Below, one piece after another: positions 43,180-51,992 of a stretch of DNA of 64,000 bases (its first letter is position 1; each line of letters opens with the position of its first letter). Under the pieces are notes generated by a model that was given only the letters and a program-made list of their open reading frames with translations, was not told the DNA's origin and made no database searches. Both the position numbers and the translations under genes were made by a program. The DNA lies in the NCBI RefSeq assembly GCF_000688475.1, contig NZ_JIAN01000005.1, positions 1,116,001-1,180,000 of the forward strand, read 5' to 3'. Source of the stretch: Cellulomonas sp. URHE0023 (GTDB lineage Bacteria > Actinomycetota > Actinomycetes > Actinomycetales > Cellulomonadaceae).

Positions 43180-43760
43180 AGCTCGAGGACTTCCTCGACC
43201 ACGTGCGCAGCGGAGCCGCCATCGAGGGCGGCTCCGCTCACCACGCCTTCCTGCACGAGACGGCGCAGGACGCCCTGCGGACCACCGCCGAGCTCAACAG
43301 CGGCTACCGCACCCCGCAGGAGGTCCGGGATCTGCTGTCCCGGCTCACGGGCCGGCCGGTGGCGGAGTCGGTCACGGTCTTCCCGCCGTTCCACTGCGAG
43401 TTCGGCAAGAACCTCGTCATCGGCGACGACGTCTTCATCAACATCGGCTGCACCTTCCAGGACGCTGGCGGGATCACTATCGGGGACGGCACGCTCATCG
43501 GGCACGGCACCACGGTCGTCACCCTCAACCACGAGGCCGATCCGGAGCGACGCGCCGACATGGTTCCGGCGCCCGTCACCATCGGTCGCAAGGTCTGGAT
43601 CGGCGCGGGTGTCGCGATCGTCCCCGGCGTGACCATCGGTGACGGCGCCATCGTGGGAGCGGGCGCGGTCGTCACCAGGGACGTCGCCGCGGACACGGTG
43701 GTAGCCGGTGTCCCAGCTCGGATGGTCCGAGCCACGGGTTTCGACACCTCCGCCGAGTAA
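43176..43760 (+). CDS. Maltose O-acetyltransferase-type hexapeptide acetyltransferase
   Basis: 194 residues from GTG 43176, overlapping the XRE stop, with AGGAG before it. Left-handed beta-helix repeats: 'GKNLVIGDDVFINIGCTFQD', 'ITIGDGTLIGHGTTVVTLNH', 'VTIGRKVWIGAGVAIVPGVT', 'GAIVGAGAVVTRDV'. 'VFPPFHCEFG' and the His in 'LNHEADP' fit the MAT/NodL/LacA group, where His is catalytic. A probable acetyl-CoA-dependent sugar acetyltransferase, coupled to the regulator. Confidence 0.85.
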   Translation: MKLEDFLDHVRSGAAIEGGSAHHAFLHETAQDALRTTAELNSGYRTPQEVRDLLSRLTGRPVAESVTVFPPFHCEFGKNLVIGDDVFINIGCTFQDAGGITIGDGTLIGHGTTVVTLNHEADPERRADMVPAPVTIGRKVWIGAGVAIVPGVTIGDGAIVGAGAVVTRDVAADTVVAGVPARMVRATGFDTSAE

Positions 43761-43824
43761 GCCCACCCAGCGGGACCGCGTGCGAGTTCGTTCTCACCAC
43801 CGGCAGGAAAGCGCGCTACCGCGG

Positions 43825-44199
43825 TCATCGGCGGAACCCGGGACCGGCGTGGGGGGCCATGACCACGGTGACTCCCTCTCCACTGTTGCGCTCGACCGCG
43901 GCCAGCACCATCGGCCCCGGTTCGCCGTAGACCTGGATCCGCACGGTGGGCGCGAGCGCCGTCCCGGCTCCGATCAGCTCGCCCGCCACGCGGACGTGCT
44001 CGTCGGCCGAGGCTGCGTCGCGGTGCAGCTGGACCAGCGTGAGCTCCAGGTTGTCCTCGTCGACGTAGCTGTAGTGGGCCATCAGACCCGGTTCGTTGGC
44101 TCGGACGTGCTCCGTGTACCGCTCGGTCGCGGCCTTCAGGGTGTCCCCCGCGCCGGGCAGGATCCGGTGGGTGGTGGCGATGATCAGTGCTGATTTCAT
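43825..44199 (-). CDS. Antibiotic-biosynthesis-monooxygenase-like protein
   Basis: 124 residues from ATG 44199, AGGAG 8 bases upstream. The pattern 'LKAATERYTEHVRANEPGLM' then 'YSYVDEDNLELTLVQLHRDA' is that of ABM-like dimeric ferredoxin-fold proteins. It lies 37 bp after the MFS gene, same strand, so it should share its TetR-controlled transcript. Weak family evidence; reaction unknown. Confidence 0.55.
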   Translation of the reverse strand: MKSALIIATTHRILPGAGDTLKAATERYTEHVRANEPGLMAHYSYVDEDNLELTLVQLHRDAASADEHVRVAGELIGAGTALAPTVRIQVYGEPGPMVLAAVERNSGEGVTVVMAPHAGPGFRR

Positions 44200-44236
44200 G
44201 GGTACGGCTCCTGTCGGGTCGGGCGGCTGGGTTCGG

Positions 44237-45655
44237 TCAGTGGTGATGCGTGGGGGCGACGTCGGTACGGATCGTGCGGGGCACCAGGGCGGCCGCTCCC
44301 GCCGCGGCCAGCGCTGCCGCGACCGCGGCGACGCCGAACGCACGCGTCAGGTCGGCTTCGGTGGGCACCGCGGCCAACGACGCACCGACGACTGACGCCA
44401 GCACGGCCACGCCGAACGCTCCCCCGAGCTCATGGAAGGTGTTCACGAGGGCGGAGCGCAGCCCACCGGTCGTGGCCGTCGCGTCCGCGAGCGCTGCGGT
44501 GAACGCCGTGACGAACGTTCCGCCGATGCCGAACGCCGCGACCGTCAGGCCGAGGACGACGGCGACCGCGCTCGTGCCGAGCGCGGCGACCCCGTTCCCT
44601 GCGGCGGCGAGGAGCAGCCCGACGACGGCGACGCCGGTGGCGGGCACCCGGCCGAGAAGACGGCCGGCGAGGTGCGCACCGAGGACCACGGCCGCGGCGA
44701 CCGGCAGGAACGCCAGGCCCACCTGGGCGGCGGTGAGCGAGTCGACGCGCTGGAGCGCGAACGAGCCCAGGAAGAAACCGCCGACCATCAGGGCGGTTCC
44801 GACCAGCATCAGGAAGGCGCCTGCGGCGACCGGCCGCCTGCGCAGCAGCGTGACCGTCAGCAGTGGGTCGGGCGTCCGGCGCTCCACCACGGCGAACACG
44901 GCGTAGAGCAGCAGCGCCACGGCGAGCGGGGCCGCCGTGCTCATCGACACCCACCCGTGCTGCGCCACCTGCGTGAGGCCGTAGATGGCCGAACCCGTGG
45001 CCGCCGTGACGAGGAGGCCTCCCGGCAGGTCCAGTCTCCGACCCCGGGGCGGTCGAGGCGCGTGCGGGACGACGAACGGCATCGAGACGAGGATGGCCAC
45101 GCCGATGGGCACGTTGATGGTGAAGATCCAGCGCCAGCCTGCGGTGGAGGTGAGGACCCCGCCCACCACCACACCGAGCGCGCCCCCGAGGCCGCTCAAG
45201 GCGCCCCAGAGCCCCATGGCACGTGCCCGGTGCTCGCCCGGGTGGACCGAGAGCACGAGCGCGAGCGCCGCGGGCGACAGGATCGCGGCGCCTACCCCTT
45301 GCAACGCTCTGCCGGCGAGCAGCATCTCGGGGGTCTGGGCGGCCCCGCTGAGGATCGACGCCCCGACGAACACGAGCAGACCGGTGGTCACGCAGGGACG
45401 CGGGCCGACGAGATCGGCGACCCGTCCACCAAGGAGCATCAGTCCGCCGAACGTCACCGTGTAGCTGGTCAGCACCCACGCGATGGACGTCGTCGTGAGT
45501 CCGAGCTCTGAGCTGATCGCCGGCAGCGCGACGTTCACCACGGTCATGTCGAGGATCAGCATGAGCTGGGCGGTGGCGAGGAGGCCGAGGACCGTGGCCC
45601 GGCCCCTCGATGTCTGAGCGCGGCCCTCGAGCCGTGCGGCGGTCGTGGTGGTCAT
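44237..45655 (-). CDS. DHA2-type MFS efflux transporter
   Basis: 472 residues from ATG 45655; AAGGAG is six bases before it, while the ATG at 45661 is too close. About 14 membrane helices. 'LILDMTVVNVALP' (helix 1 acid), motif A 'GRVADLVGPRPCV', motif C 'GALSGLGGALGVVVGGVL'. The C-terminus ends in three His. Divergent from the TetR gene at 45744, with a perfect operator between; a standard repressor/pump pair for an unknown toxic compound. Confidence 0.9.
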   Translation of the reverse strand: MTTTTAARLEGRAQTSRGRATVLGLLATAQLMLILDMTVVNVALPAISSELGLTTTSIAWVLTSYTVTFGGLMLLGGRVADLVGPRPCVTTGLLVFVGASILSGAAQTPEMLLAGRALQGVGAAILSPAALALVLSVHPGEHRARAMGLWGALSGLGGALGVVVGGVLTSTAGWRWIFTINVPIGVAILVSMPFVVPHAPRPPRGRRLDLPGGLLVTAATGSAIYGLTQVAQHGWVSMSTAAPLAVALLLYAVFAVVERRTPDPLLTVTLLRRRPVAAGAFLMLVGTALMVGGFFLGSFALQRVDSLTAAQVGLAFLPVAAAVVLGAHLAGRLLGRVPATGVAVVGLLLAAAGNGVAALGTSAVAVVLGLTVAAFGIGGTFVTAFTAALADATATTGGLRSALVNTFHELGGAFGVAVLASVVGASLAAVPTEADLTRAFGVAAVAAALAAAGAAALVPRTIRTDVAPTHHH

Positions 45656-45667
45656 GCGCATCTCCTT

Positions 45668-45691
45668 ATCTCGTACATTGCTGTACGAGAT
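45668..45691. promoter_or_regulatory. Perfect TetR-type operator palindrome
   Basis: Arms ATCTCGTACA and TGTACGAGAT, 10 bases each with no mismatch, have a 4-base centre TTGC. It lies 12 bases from the MFS ATG and 53 bases before the TetR start. A second smaller palindrome, AACAC-AA-GTGTT, is at 45713-45724. Confidence 0.8.
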
Positions 45692-45743
45692 GTCTACGCT
45701 ACGCTGATGTCGAACACAAGTGTTTGACTTAGGAGAGTGACGC

Positions 45744-46349
45744 GTGATGGCCCGACCGACGGACCGTGCACCGCGTGCCGATGCGGTGCGCAACGCCGCA
45801 GCGATCCTCGAGGCGGCGCAGACCTGCCTGGCCGAGGATCCCCACGCCACCATGTCGCGCATCGCCGAGGCCGCCGGGGTGGGCCGAGTGACGCTCTACG
45901 GGCACTTCGCCACGCGCGCGGAGCTCGTCGACGCGGTCTTCCGGAACGTGAGCGAGCGCTCGGTCGAGCTGCTCCATGATGTCGACACCGCAGGGGATCC
46001 CGTCGACGCTCTCGTCCGCATCGTGCGAGCGAGCTGGCGCGTCGTCCACCGGTACCGAGGGCTGCTCGCCGCGGCCGAGACCGAGCTGCCGCCCGAGCGC
46101 ATCCGATCGCAGCACGACCCGCACCTGACGCGCATGACCGAGCTGATCCACCGAGGACAGGCCTCAGGCGACTTCCGGTCCGACCTGACCGCCGACTGGC
46201 TGGTCACCGTGACGTACAGCGTCATGCACGCAGCGGCCCGGGAGTTCAGCACCGGGAACATGGCACTCGAGGAAGGCGAGCGCGCGGTGGTGGCCACCGT
46301 GGTCGCCGCCGTCACGCCGACCGGTTCTGGAGGCTCCGTCCGGGTCTAG
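45744..46349 (+). CDS. TetR-family regulator of the adjacent MFS gene
   Basis: 201 residues from GTG 45744 (ATG 45747 possible); AGGAG upstream. N-terminal HTH: 'AAAILEAAQTCLAEDPHATM', 'RIAEAAGVGRVTLYGHFATR'. The ligand domain follows from about 60 and includes 'WRVVHRYRGLLAAAETELPP'. Divergent from the MFS exporter; should repress both genes through the palindrome at 45668 and release on ligand binding. Confidence 0.9.
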   Translation: MMARPTDRAPRADAVRNAAAILEAAQTCLAEDPHATMSRIAEAAGVGRVTLYGHFATRAELVDAVFRNVSERSVELLHDVDTAGDPVDALVRIVRASWRVVHRYRGLLAAAETELPPERIRSQHDPHLTRMTELIHRGQASGDFRSDLTADWLVTVTYSVMHAAAREFSTGNMALEEGERAVVATVVAAVTPTGSGGSVRV

Positions 46350-46486
46350 ACACGGATCTGCAGGCAACCCGCCGGCATGACCGACGTGCAGCCCGATTCA
46401 CCACGGGCCTCACGTTCCGCCCAGCCGGCGCGTCTCCTCGGTGAGGGCGACCTCTCGCCCGCTACGCCGGTCTCGGAGGCCCTGTG

Positions 46487-47116
46487 ATGACGCCGCACGT
46501 CTCGATCGACCCGTCGATCCTCTACTTCGGCACACCCGTCGTGCTGGTCAGCACCATCGGTGCGGACGGCAGGCCCAACCTGGCACCGATCTCCTCGGTC
46601 TTCTGGCTCGGCCACACCGCGGTGATCGGTCTGGGCAGGCGGTCGCGCACCCTTGCGAACCTCGCCGAGACCGGGCAGTGCGTGCTCAACCTGCCGTCGG
46701 TGCACCAGGTCGGTGCTGTGGACCGGCTCGCTCTGACCACCGGGAACGACCCCGTCTCGGCCCGCAAGCGCGCGGTGGGCTACCGCTACGAGCCTGACAA
46801 GTTCGGCCGGGCCGGGGTCACCCCGGCGGAGTCCACCACGGTGGCACCGTCCCGCGTCGCCGAGTGCCCCGTGCACCTTGAGGCGACCGTCACCCACATC
46901 CATGCGCTCGGTGGCAGCGACGGCGGGACGGCGGCCGTCGAGCTCACGGTCACGCACGTGCACGTCGAGGAGTCCTTGAAGGTCGCCGGCACCGCCAACC
47001 GGATCGACCCCGATCGCTGGCGCCCTCTCATCATGAGCTTCCAGCAGTTCTACGGCCTGGGGGACCGTGTGCGGCCGTCCACGCTCTCGTCGATCGCCGA
47101 GGAGTGGTACCGCTGA
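46487..47116 (+). CDS. Flavin reductase-like domain protein
   Basis: 209 residues from ATG 46487, with GGAGG seven bases before it (GTG 46484 too near). 'FGTPVVLVSTIGADGRPNLA', 'SSVFWLGHTAVIGLG', 'RTLANLAETGQCVLNLPS' follow the FMN-binding split-barrel of flavin reductases (DIM6/NTAB type). The C-terminus 'DPDRWRPLIMSFQQFYGLGD' is usual in this subgroup. Lies between two TetR genes; may supply reduced flavin or be a flavoenzyme itself. Confidence 0.75.
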   Translation: MTPHVSIDPSILYFGTPVVLVSTIGADGRPNLAPISSVFWLGHTAVIGLGRRSRTLANLAETGQCVLNLPSVHQVGAVDRLALTTGNDPVSARKRAVGYRYEPDKFGRAGVTPAESTTVAPSRVAECPVHLEATVTHIHALGGSDGGTAAVELTVTHVHVEESLKVAGTANRIDPDRWRPLIMSFQQFYGLGDRVRPSTLSSIAEEWYR

Positions 47117-47142
47117 CCGCCAACTCCGGATCCTCCGTTGAT

Positions 47143-47162
47143 AAGATCCGTACATGCATCTT
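47143..47162. promoter_or_regulatory. Inverted repeat over the TetR start codon
   Basis: AAGAT and ATCTT arms separated by 10 bases, overlapping the ATG at 47154. 16 of 20 bases match 24815-24834. TAAGAT at 47142 may serve as -10, making the message leaderless and autorepressed. Inference. Confidence 0.5.
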
Positions 47163-47747
47163 GACACCGTCGCACCGGCATCCCGTCGACGCGGTGCGGC
47201 GCTCGAGGACGCGCTGCTCAGCTCCGCCTGGCAGGAGCTCGTCAAGCGCGGGTACGGAGCGCTGACCTTCGACTCCGTCGCACATAGTGCCGGGACCAGC
47301 CGTCCCGTGATCACCCGACGATGGGCCACCAAGCCCGAGCTCGTCCGCGCCGCCGTCGCGCACGAGCTGCTGCGCCACGTGATCGAGGTCCCGGACACCG
47401 GCAGCCTCCGCGACGACACCGTGGCGCTGCTGCGCGAGGCGAACGAGAAGCGCATCGCGATCACGGCGCTGATCACGTCGTACCTGGGTGACTACTTCCT
47501 GGAGACGGGAAGCACGCCGGCGGACCTGCGCGCATCGATCGTCGGGGAGCGACAGTCCTCGGTGGACACGATCGTGGACCGGGCCGTCGCCCGCGGCGAG
47601 GTGCGCGCCGACCGGCTCACACCGCGGACGCGCACCCTCGCGTTCGACCTGTTCCGGCACGAGGCCCTCATGAGGCTCGGGCGCGTGCCCGACGACGTCA
47701 TCGACGAGATCGTCGACGACATCTACGTCCCGGTGCTCTGCGGGTGA
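47154..47747 (+). CDS. TetR-family regulator
   Basis: 197 residues from ATG 47154. HTH region 'ELVKRGYGALTFDSVAHSAG' followed by 'TSRPVITRRWATKPELVRAA', typical for the subgroup paired with DHA2 or LysE exporters. The ligand domain ends in 'RVPDDVIDEIVDDIYVPVL'. No ribosome site is seen, so it is probably leaderless. Its stop overlaps the LysE gene by four bases. Its first 20 codons resemble the remnant at 24826. Confidence 0.9.
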   Translation: MHLDTVAPASRRRGAALEDALLSSAWQELVKRGYGALTFDSVAHSAGTSRPVITRRWATKPELVRAAVAHELLRHVIEVPDTGSLRDDTVALLREANEKRIAITALITSYLGDYFLETGSTPADLRASIVGERQSSVDTIVDRAVARGEVRADRLTPRTRTLAFDLFRHEALMRLGRVPDDVIDEIVDDIYVPVLCG

Positions 47748-48361
47748 GCCTGTCGCTGTGGCTCGCGCTCGTCGGCGCCTGCCTGGTGATCTCCTGCACG
47801 CCCGGCGCAGGGGCCGTCAACACGATGTCCAACTCGCTGGGTTCCGGGTGGACCCGCTCGATCTGGGGAATCCTCGGCCAGCAGGTCGCGCTCCTGGTGC
47901 ACATCGCCATCGTCGCCGCGGGCGTGGGTGCACTGGTCAGCCGCTCGCAGCTGGCCTTCGACGCGATCCGCTACGTCGGCGCGGCCTACCTGATCTACCT
48001 CGGCGTGCGTCAGCTCCGGGCGTCGTCTGCTGTCGGCGCCGTCACCGAGCCGGTCCGCGAGCCCGCGTCGTCGATGTTCCGCCGCGGCCTCCTGGTGAAC
48101 CTGACCAACCCCAAGGCGATCGTGTTCTTCCTTGCCTTCCTGCCGCAGTTCGTGCGGCTCGACCGGGCGCTCGTGCCGCAGTACGCCATCGTCGCGGCCA
48201 CCGTCGTCGCGGTCGACGTCCTCGTCATGTGGTTCCTCTTCGCGAGCGCCGCGCGCGGGCTCGTCCGCCTCACCGCGGAGGAGTCGGGCCGGCGGACCGT
48301 GAACCGCGTGTTCGGCTGCTTGTTCATCGCCGTCGGCATCGTCCTCGCGGCCGTGCACTGA
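47744..48361 (+). CDS. LysE/RhtB-family exporter
   Basis: 205 residues from GTG 47744, overlapping the TetR stop. Six helices; 'SCTPGAGAVNTMSNSLGSGW' is the conserved N-terminal PGP-like motif of this family, 'GAAYLIYLGVRQLRAS' and 'FRRGLLVNLTNPKAIVFFLA' the others. Members export amino acids and related molecules. Cotranscribed with its TetR gene. Confidence 0.9.
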   Translation: MSLSLWLALVGACLVISCTPGAGAVNTMSNSLGSGWTRSIWGILGQQVALLVHIAIVAAGVGALVSRSQLAFDAIRYVGAAYLIYLGVRQLRASSAVGAVTEPVREPASSMFRRGLLVNLTNPKAIVFFLAFLPQFVRLDRALVPQYAIVAATVVAVDVLVMWFLFASAARGLVRLTAEESGRRTVNRVFGCLFIAVGIVLAAVH

Positions 48362-48487
48362 GTGGACCGGCCGCTGGTCTGAGGCGAGCGTCAGGTCGAT
48401 CACGTGCGCGTACGGGTGACCGAGGGCTCGTTCAGCCGTTCCGACGTCGACCGCGACCTAGTCTCGCCCGGGACGGAGGTGATGCGG

Positions 48488-48922
48488 GTGGTGGATGCGA
48501 CCGTCTTCTGGTTACTGGTCATCGTCGCGCCGTGGCTGACTGCGTACACGCTGCGGCGGCTCGCCCAGCAGCGGCGGCGGCTCACGGGACGCCCGACGAT
48601 GTCGCTCCTCCAAGAGCTGCGCTGGCTCCTGGTCCTTCTGCTCCCGTGGGGGATGTTCCTGGCGGCCGGGGCGTACGCCATCGGCCGCAGCTGCTTCGAG
48701 GACGACGTCTACGACGCCGAGCTCGCGGCCGGCGTGACCGCGGATGCGTACTGCACCGCCCAGCTTCACCAGCAGTTCCCGGGCACGTTCGTCGCCGTCT
48801 CGTGCGCGTTCGTCGGTGCTGCGCTGGTCTGGACCGCGACGGTGCTCGTGGTCCGCGCCCGAGAACGGCGGCACACGCCCGCCGCTGAGGGGTCGCGCCG
48901 GCCGGTGGGACCACCTCGATAG
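48488..48922 (+). CDS. Three-helix membrane protein, unknown function
   Basis: 144 residues from GTG 48488, chosen because the almost perfect site GGAGGTGAT ends just before it; GTG 48404 would add 28 residues. Hydrophobic segments at about 5-20 ('VFWLLVIVAPWLTAYTL'), 44-62 and 95-117. Cysteines at 'RSCFED' and 'DAYCTAQ' are on the outside and may pair. No relative recognised. Upstream of HelD on the same strand. Confidence 0.55.
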   Translation: MVDATVFWLLVIVAPWLTAYTLRRLAQQRRRLTGRPTMSLLQELRWLLVLLLPWGMFLAAGAYAIGRSCFEDDVYDAELAAGVTADAYCTAQLHQQFPGTFVAVSCAFVGAALVWTATVLVVRARERRHTPAAEGSRRPVGPPR

Positions 48923-49021
48923 GCTTTCGGCCGTGGCACACGGGGGTCTGACCGAGGCACGCGACGTCGCCTCCCGTGGGCGGATGCCGACCGCGCCGCG
49001 TCCCGGCGGCCGGAGGGTGTC

Positions 49022-51085
49022 ATGACGCCGCACGAACCGCCCGCGGCGCTCACGGACGAGCTCGACTCCGAGCGGCAGTACCTGGCGGCAGCCCGGGACG
49101 CCCTGCGCCGCATGCGCGAACGCGCCGAGAACCTGCTGGACGTCGGCGCCGGGACAGGGGGCGACGCGTACGCCGCCGAGCGGCTCGGCTTCACCCTGAC
49201 CCGCCGCGTCGCGCAGCTGTCGGACCAGGCGAGCACGCCGCTGTTCTTCGGCCGGCTGGACCTCACGGACGCGCTCGACGACGGCGCCACCCGGTACTAC
49301 GTCGGTCGCCGGCACGTCACCGATGACGCGAGCCACCCGCTCGTGCTCGACTGGCGCGCACCCGTGTCGAGGGCGTTCTACCGCGCGAGCACCCGGGAGC
49401 CTCTCAACGTGGCGGTCCGACGCCGCTTCGGCTCCTCGGGCGGCGAGCTGACGAGCTTCGAGGACGACCACCTCGACCGAGGGCAGGAGTCGGGCCCGTC
49501 CAGCCGCATCCTCACGGACGAGATCGAGCGCCCCCGCGTCGGCCCCATGCGGGACATCGTCGCGACGATCCAGCCCGAGCAGGACGAGCTCGTGCGCGCC
49601 GACCTGGACGTCTCGTTGTGCGTGCAGGGCGGGCCGGGGACGGGCAAGACCGCCGTCGGGCTGCACCGCGCGGCCTACCTCCTCTTCACGCACCGTCAGC
49701 GGCTCGAGCGCGGTGGCGTCCTCGTCGTCGGGCCGAACCGCGCCCTGATCCAGTTCGTGAGCACCGTCCTGCCGGCCCTCGGTGAGCTCGACGTCGAGCA
49801 GATCAGCATCGACGAGCTGTACCCGGTCGACGCACGGCGCGTCGACGAGCCGGCCGTCGCCGCGCTCAAGCACGACGTGCGCATGGCGTCCCTGCTGCAC
49901 CGCGCCCTCTGGAGCCAGGTGGTGCCGGCTCAGGAACCGGTGACCGTGACCTACGGTTCCTACCGCTACACGCTCGGCCCCGCGGCTCTGGACCGGGTGG
50001 TGCAGGAGGTGAGGGAGTCCTCCCCCACCTACTCCACGGGCCGCGACCGGCTCCGCGCGCGCGTGGTGGGCCGGCTGCAGCGCCAGATCGAGGTGCGCGA
50101 CTCGCAGGCTCCCAGCGAGTCCTGGTTCCGCGCGACGAGCCGGAGCCGACCGGTGACGCGGTTCCTCGACGCGGTGTGGCCCGCGGTCACACCCGAGGAG
50201 CTCGTGCACCGGCTCCTGTCCGACCGTGCGTTGCTCGCCGAGTCCGCCGAGGCGATCCTGACCGACGCGGAACAAGAGCTGCTGCACCAGGTTCGGCCGG
50301 CGCGCTCGTACCGTGCCGCTCGGTGGAGCAGCAGCGACGCGTACCTGCTGGACGAGGTGGCCGGGCTCATCGACCAGCCGCGGCGCTACAGCCACATCGT
50401 CGTGGACGAGGCTCAGGACCTGTCGCCCATGCAGTGCCGTGCGCTCGCGCGGCGCAGCACGCACGGATCGCTCACCGTGCTCGGTGACCTGGCGCAGGGC
50501 ACCACGCCGTGGGCGGCCCGCAGCTGGAGCGAGACGGCGACGCATCTGGGCCGGCCCGAGGCCGCGGTGGTTCACCTGACCACCGGCTTCCGCGTCCCGT
50601 CCGTGCTCATGGACTACGCCAACCGGCTCGTCCCCGCGCTGGACCTCGACGTCCCCGTCGCGTCGTCGCTGCGCCACGACGGCTCCCTGCGGGTGCGTCT
50701 CGTCCCGGACACCGTCGCGGCCGCGGTCGAGGAGTGCCGTGCTGCCCTCGAGCGAGAGGGATCGGTCGGACTGGTCGTACCCGACTCGCTCGTGGAGGCC
50801 GCCGCCCAGGGGCTGTCGCGGGCAGGCCTCGCGTGGGGCACCCCCGAGGACCTGGCCGTCCACCGCCTCACCGTCGTGCCGGCCACGGTGGTGAAGGGGC
50901 TGGAGTTCGACACGGTGGTCGCCCTCGAGCCGGCGCGCATCGTCGCAGAGGAGCCGCGAGGGTGGAACCGCCTCTACGTGGTCCTCACCCGAGCGGTGTC
51001 CGACCTGGTCGTGCTCCACCAGGAGCCGCTCCCGCGCGAGCTGCGGACCGAACCTGACGTGCCGTCGACCCAGCCGGCGGCGTGA
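49022..51085 (+). CDS. HelD-type (UvrD-like) RNA polymerase recycling helicase
   Basis: 687 residues from ATG 49022, GGAGGG six bases upstream. N-terminal coiled arm (about 10-50, 'ERQYLAAARDALRRMRERAE'). Walker A 'GGPGTGKT' at 203-210, motif II 'HIVVDEAQDLSPMQ' and motif VI 'RLYVVLTRAVSDLVVLH'. The layout matches class II HelD of actinobacteria, which removes stalled RNA polymerase from DNA and can give rifampicin tolerance. No partner gene is needed. An antisense frame of 835 codons over this gene is a codon-bias artefact. Confidence 0.9.
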   Translation: MTPHEPPAALTDELDSERQYLAAARDALRRMRERAENLLDVGAGTGGDAYAAERLGFTLTRRVAQLSDQASTPLFFGRLDLTDALDDGATRYYVGRRHVTDDASHPLVLDWRAPVSRAFYRASTREPLNVAVRRRFGSSGGELTSFEDDHLDRGQESGPSSRILTDEIERPRVGPMRDIVATIQPEQDELVRADLDVSLCVQGGPGTGKTAVGLHRAAYLLFTHRQRLERGGVLVVGPNRALIQFVSTVLPALGELDVEQISIDELYPVDARRVDEPAVAALKHDVRMASLLHRALWSQVVPAQEPVTVTYGSYRYTLGPAALDRVVQEVRESSPTYSTGRDRLRARVVGRLQRQIEVRDSQAPSESWFRATSRSRPVTRFLDAVWPAVTPEELVHRLLSDRALLAESAEAILTDAEQELLHQVRPARSYRAARWSSSDAYLLDEVAGLIDQPRRYSHIVVDEAQDLSPMQCRALARRSTHGSLTVLGDLAQGTTPWAARSWSETATHLGRPEAAVVHLTTGFRVPSVLMDYANRLVPALDLDVPVASSLRHDGSLRVRLVPDTVAAAVEECRAALEREGSVGLVVPDSLVEAAAQGLSRAGLAWGTPEDLAVHRLTVVPATVVKGLEFDTVVALEPARIVAEEPRGWNRLYVVLTRAVSDLVVLHQEPLPRELRTEPDVPSTQPAA

Positions 51086-51131
51086 GCGGCGCGCGAAGGG
51101 ACCGTCTCCTCGCCGGCGCGCCCAGCCGGGG

Positions 51132-51992
51132 TCAGGGCATGCTGGCCCCGGCCTGGAACCCGGCCTCGAGCTGACCCTCGAGGCGCGCCGTCACGGCCTC
51201 GACCTGTGTGGCGCGCGACGTCGCATCCTCCGCGCCGGCCAGCGTGCTCCGGTCGACCGCGGCCGCGACGTCCGTCTCCGCGGTACTGACCTCAGCGTTG
51301 TCGTCCATCCACTCGCTCATGGCGTAGTGCGGTGCATCGGCGAAGAGCAGGCGCTGGTCCAGGCACTGGGGAAGGATCTGGAACTGACCGATGGACTTGC
51401 AGTACTGGGCCACCTCTTCGAGCTTCGGCACGAACTTGGCGTTCACCATGTCTTCCCAGCGGGTGTGCAGGGCATTCCACTTCACGATGCGGTCGACGAG
51501 GACAGCCTCGGCGGCGAGTGGCTCGAGGGCCGTGAAGGTCGCTTCGTCCGTGGCGGTCGCCTTCGCCAGCCGGGCAGCAGCCTCGGTGTTGGCGTCCGTG
51601 GCCTCGCGCAGCTCGGTCGTCGAGCCCTTGACGTCCTTGGGTGACTCGCTCGCGTCGGCCTCGACGAGCGTGGCGGGATCGGCGTCGTCGACGAGCGCCA
51701 GCTTGGCGTCCAACGCCGTCGCGATCGGGTCGTCGGCCGGGACGCTCGCCCGGGCCTCGGTGGCCGGAGCGACCAGGGCCGCGACCTTGGCGTGCGCCTC
51801 GTCGTAGGCCGCGCGCTTCGCCTGGAACTCGTCGACGGACGCGGTGTAGGCCGCCAGGGCCTCCTCGTGGTCCTTGCGGCCCCCGTCGCCGCACGCGGTC
51901 AGGCCCGCGACGAGTACGACGACACCGGCCGCCACTGCGAAACCCCTACGCCCGCGTGACGCTGCGTCCGGTCCCCGAGAGATTGTTGCCAC
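51132..51992 (-). CDS. Helical lipoprotein of unknown function
   Basis: 286 residues from GTG 51992. Signal peptide with lipobox L-T-A-C at about 31-34. The mature part is Ala/Glu/Asp-rich and mainly helical, with two Cys ('YCKSIGQF', 'QCLDQRLLF') that may form a disulphide. No enzymatic motif. It is convergent with HelD with a 46-bp gap. Membrane-anchored outside protein; function unknown. Confidence 0.65.
   Translation of the reverse strand: MATISRGPDAASRGRRGFAVAAGVVVLVAGLTACGDGGRKDHEEALAAYTASVDEFQAKRAAYDEAHAKVAALVAPATEARASVPADDPIATALDAKLALVDDADPATLVEADASESPKDVKGSTTELREATDANTEAAARLAKATATDEATFTALEPLAAEAVLVDRIVKWNALHTRWEDMVNAKFVPKLEEVAQYCKSIGQFQILPQCLDQRLLFADAPHYAMSEWMDDNAEVSTAETDVAAAVDRSTLAGAEDATSRATQVEAVTARLEGQLEAGFQAGASMP

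Noticed and set aside
48512..51019. An 835-codon frame antisense to the helicase
   Set aside because: The helicase on the plus strand has full Walker and DExx motifs; the antisense product has no motif or start site.
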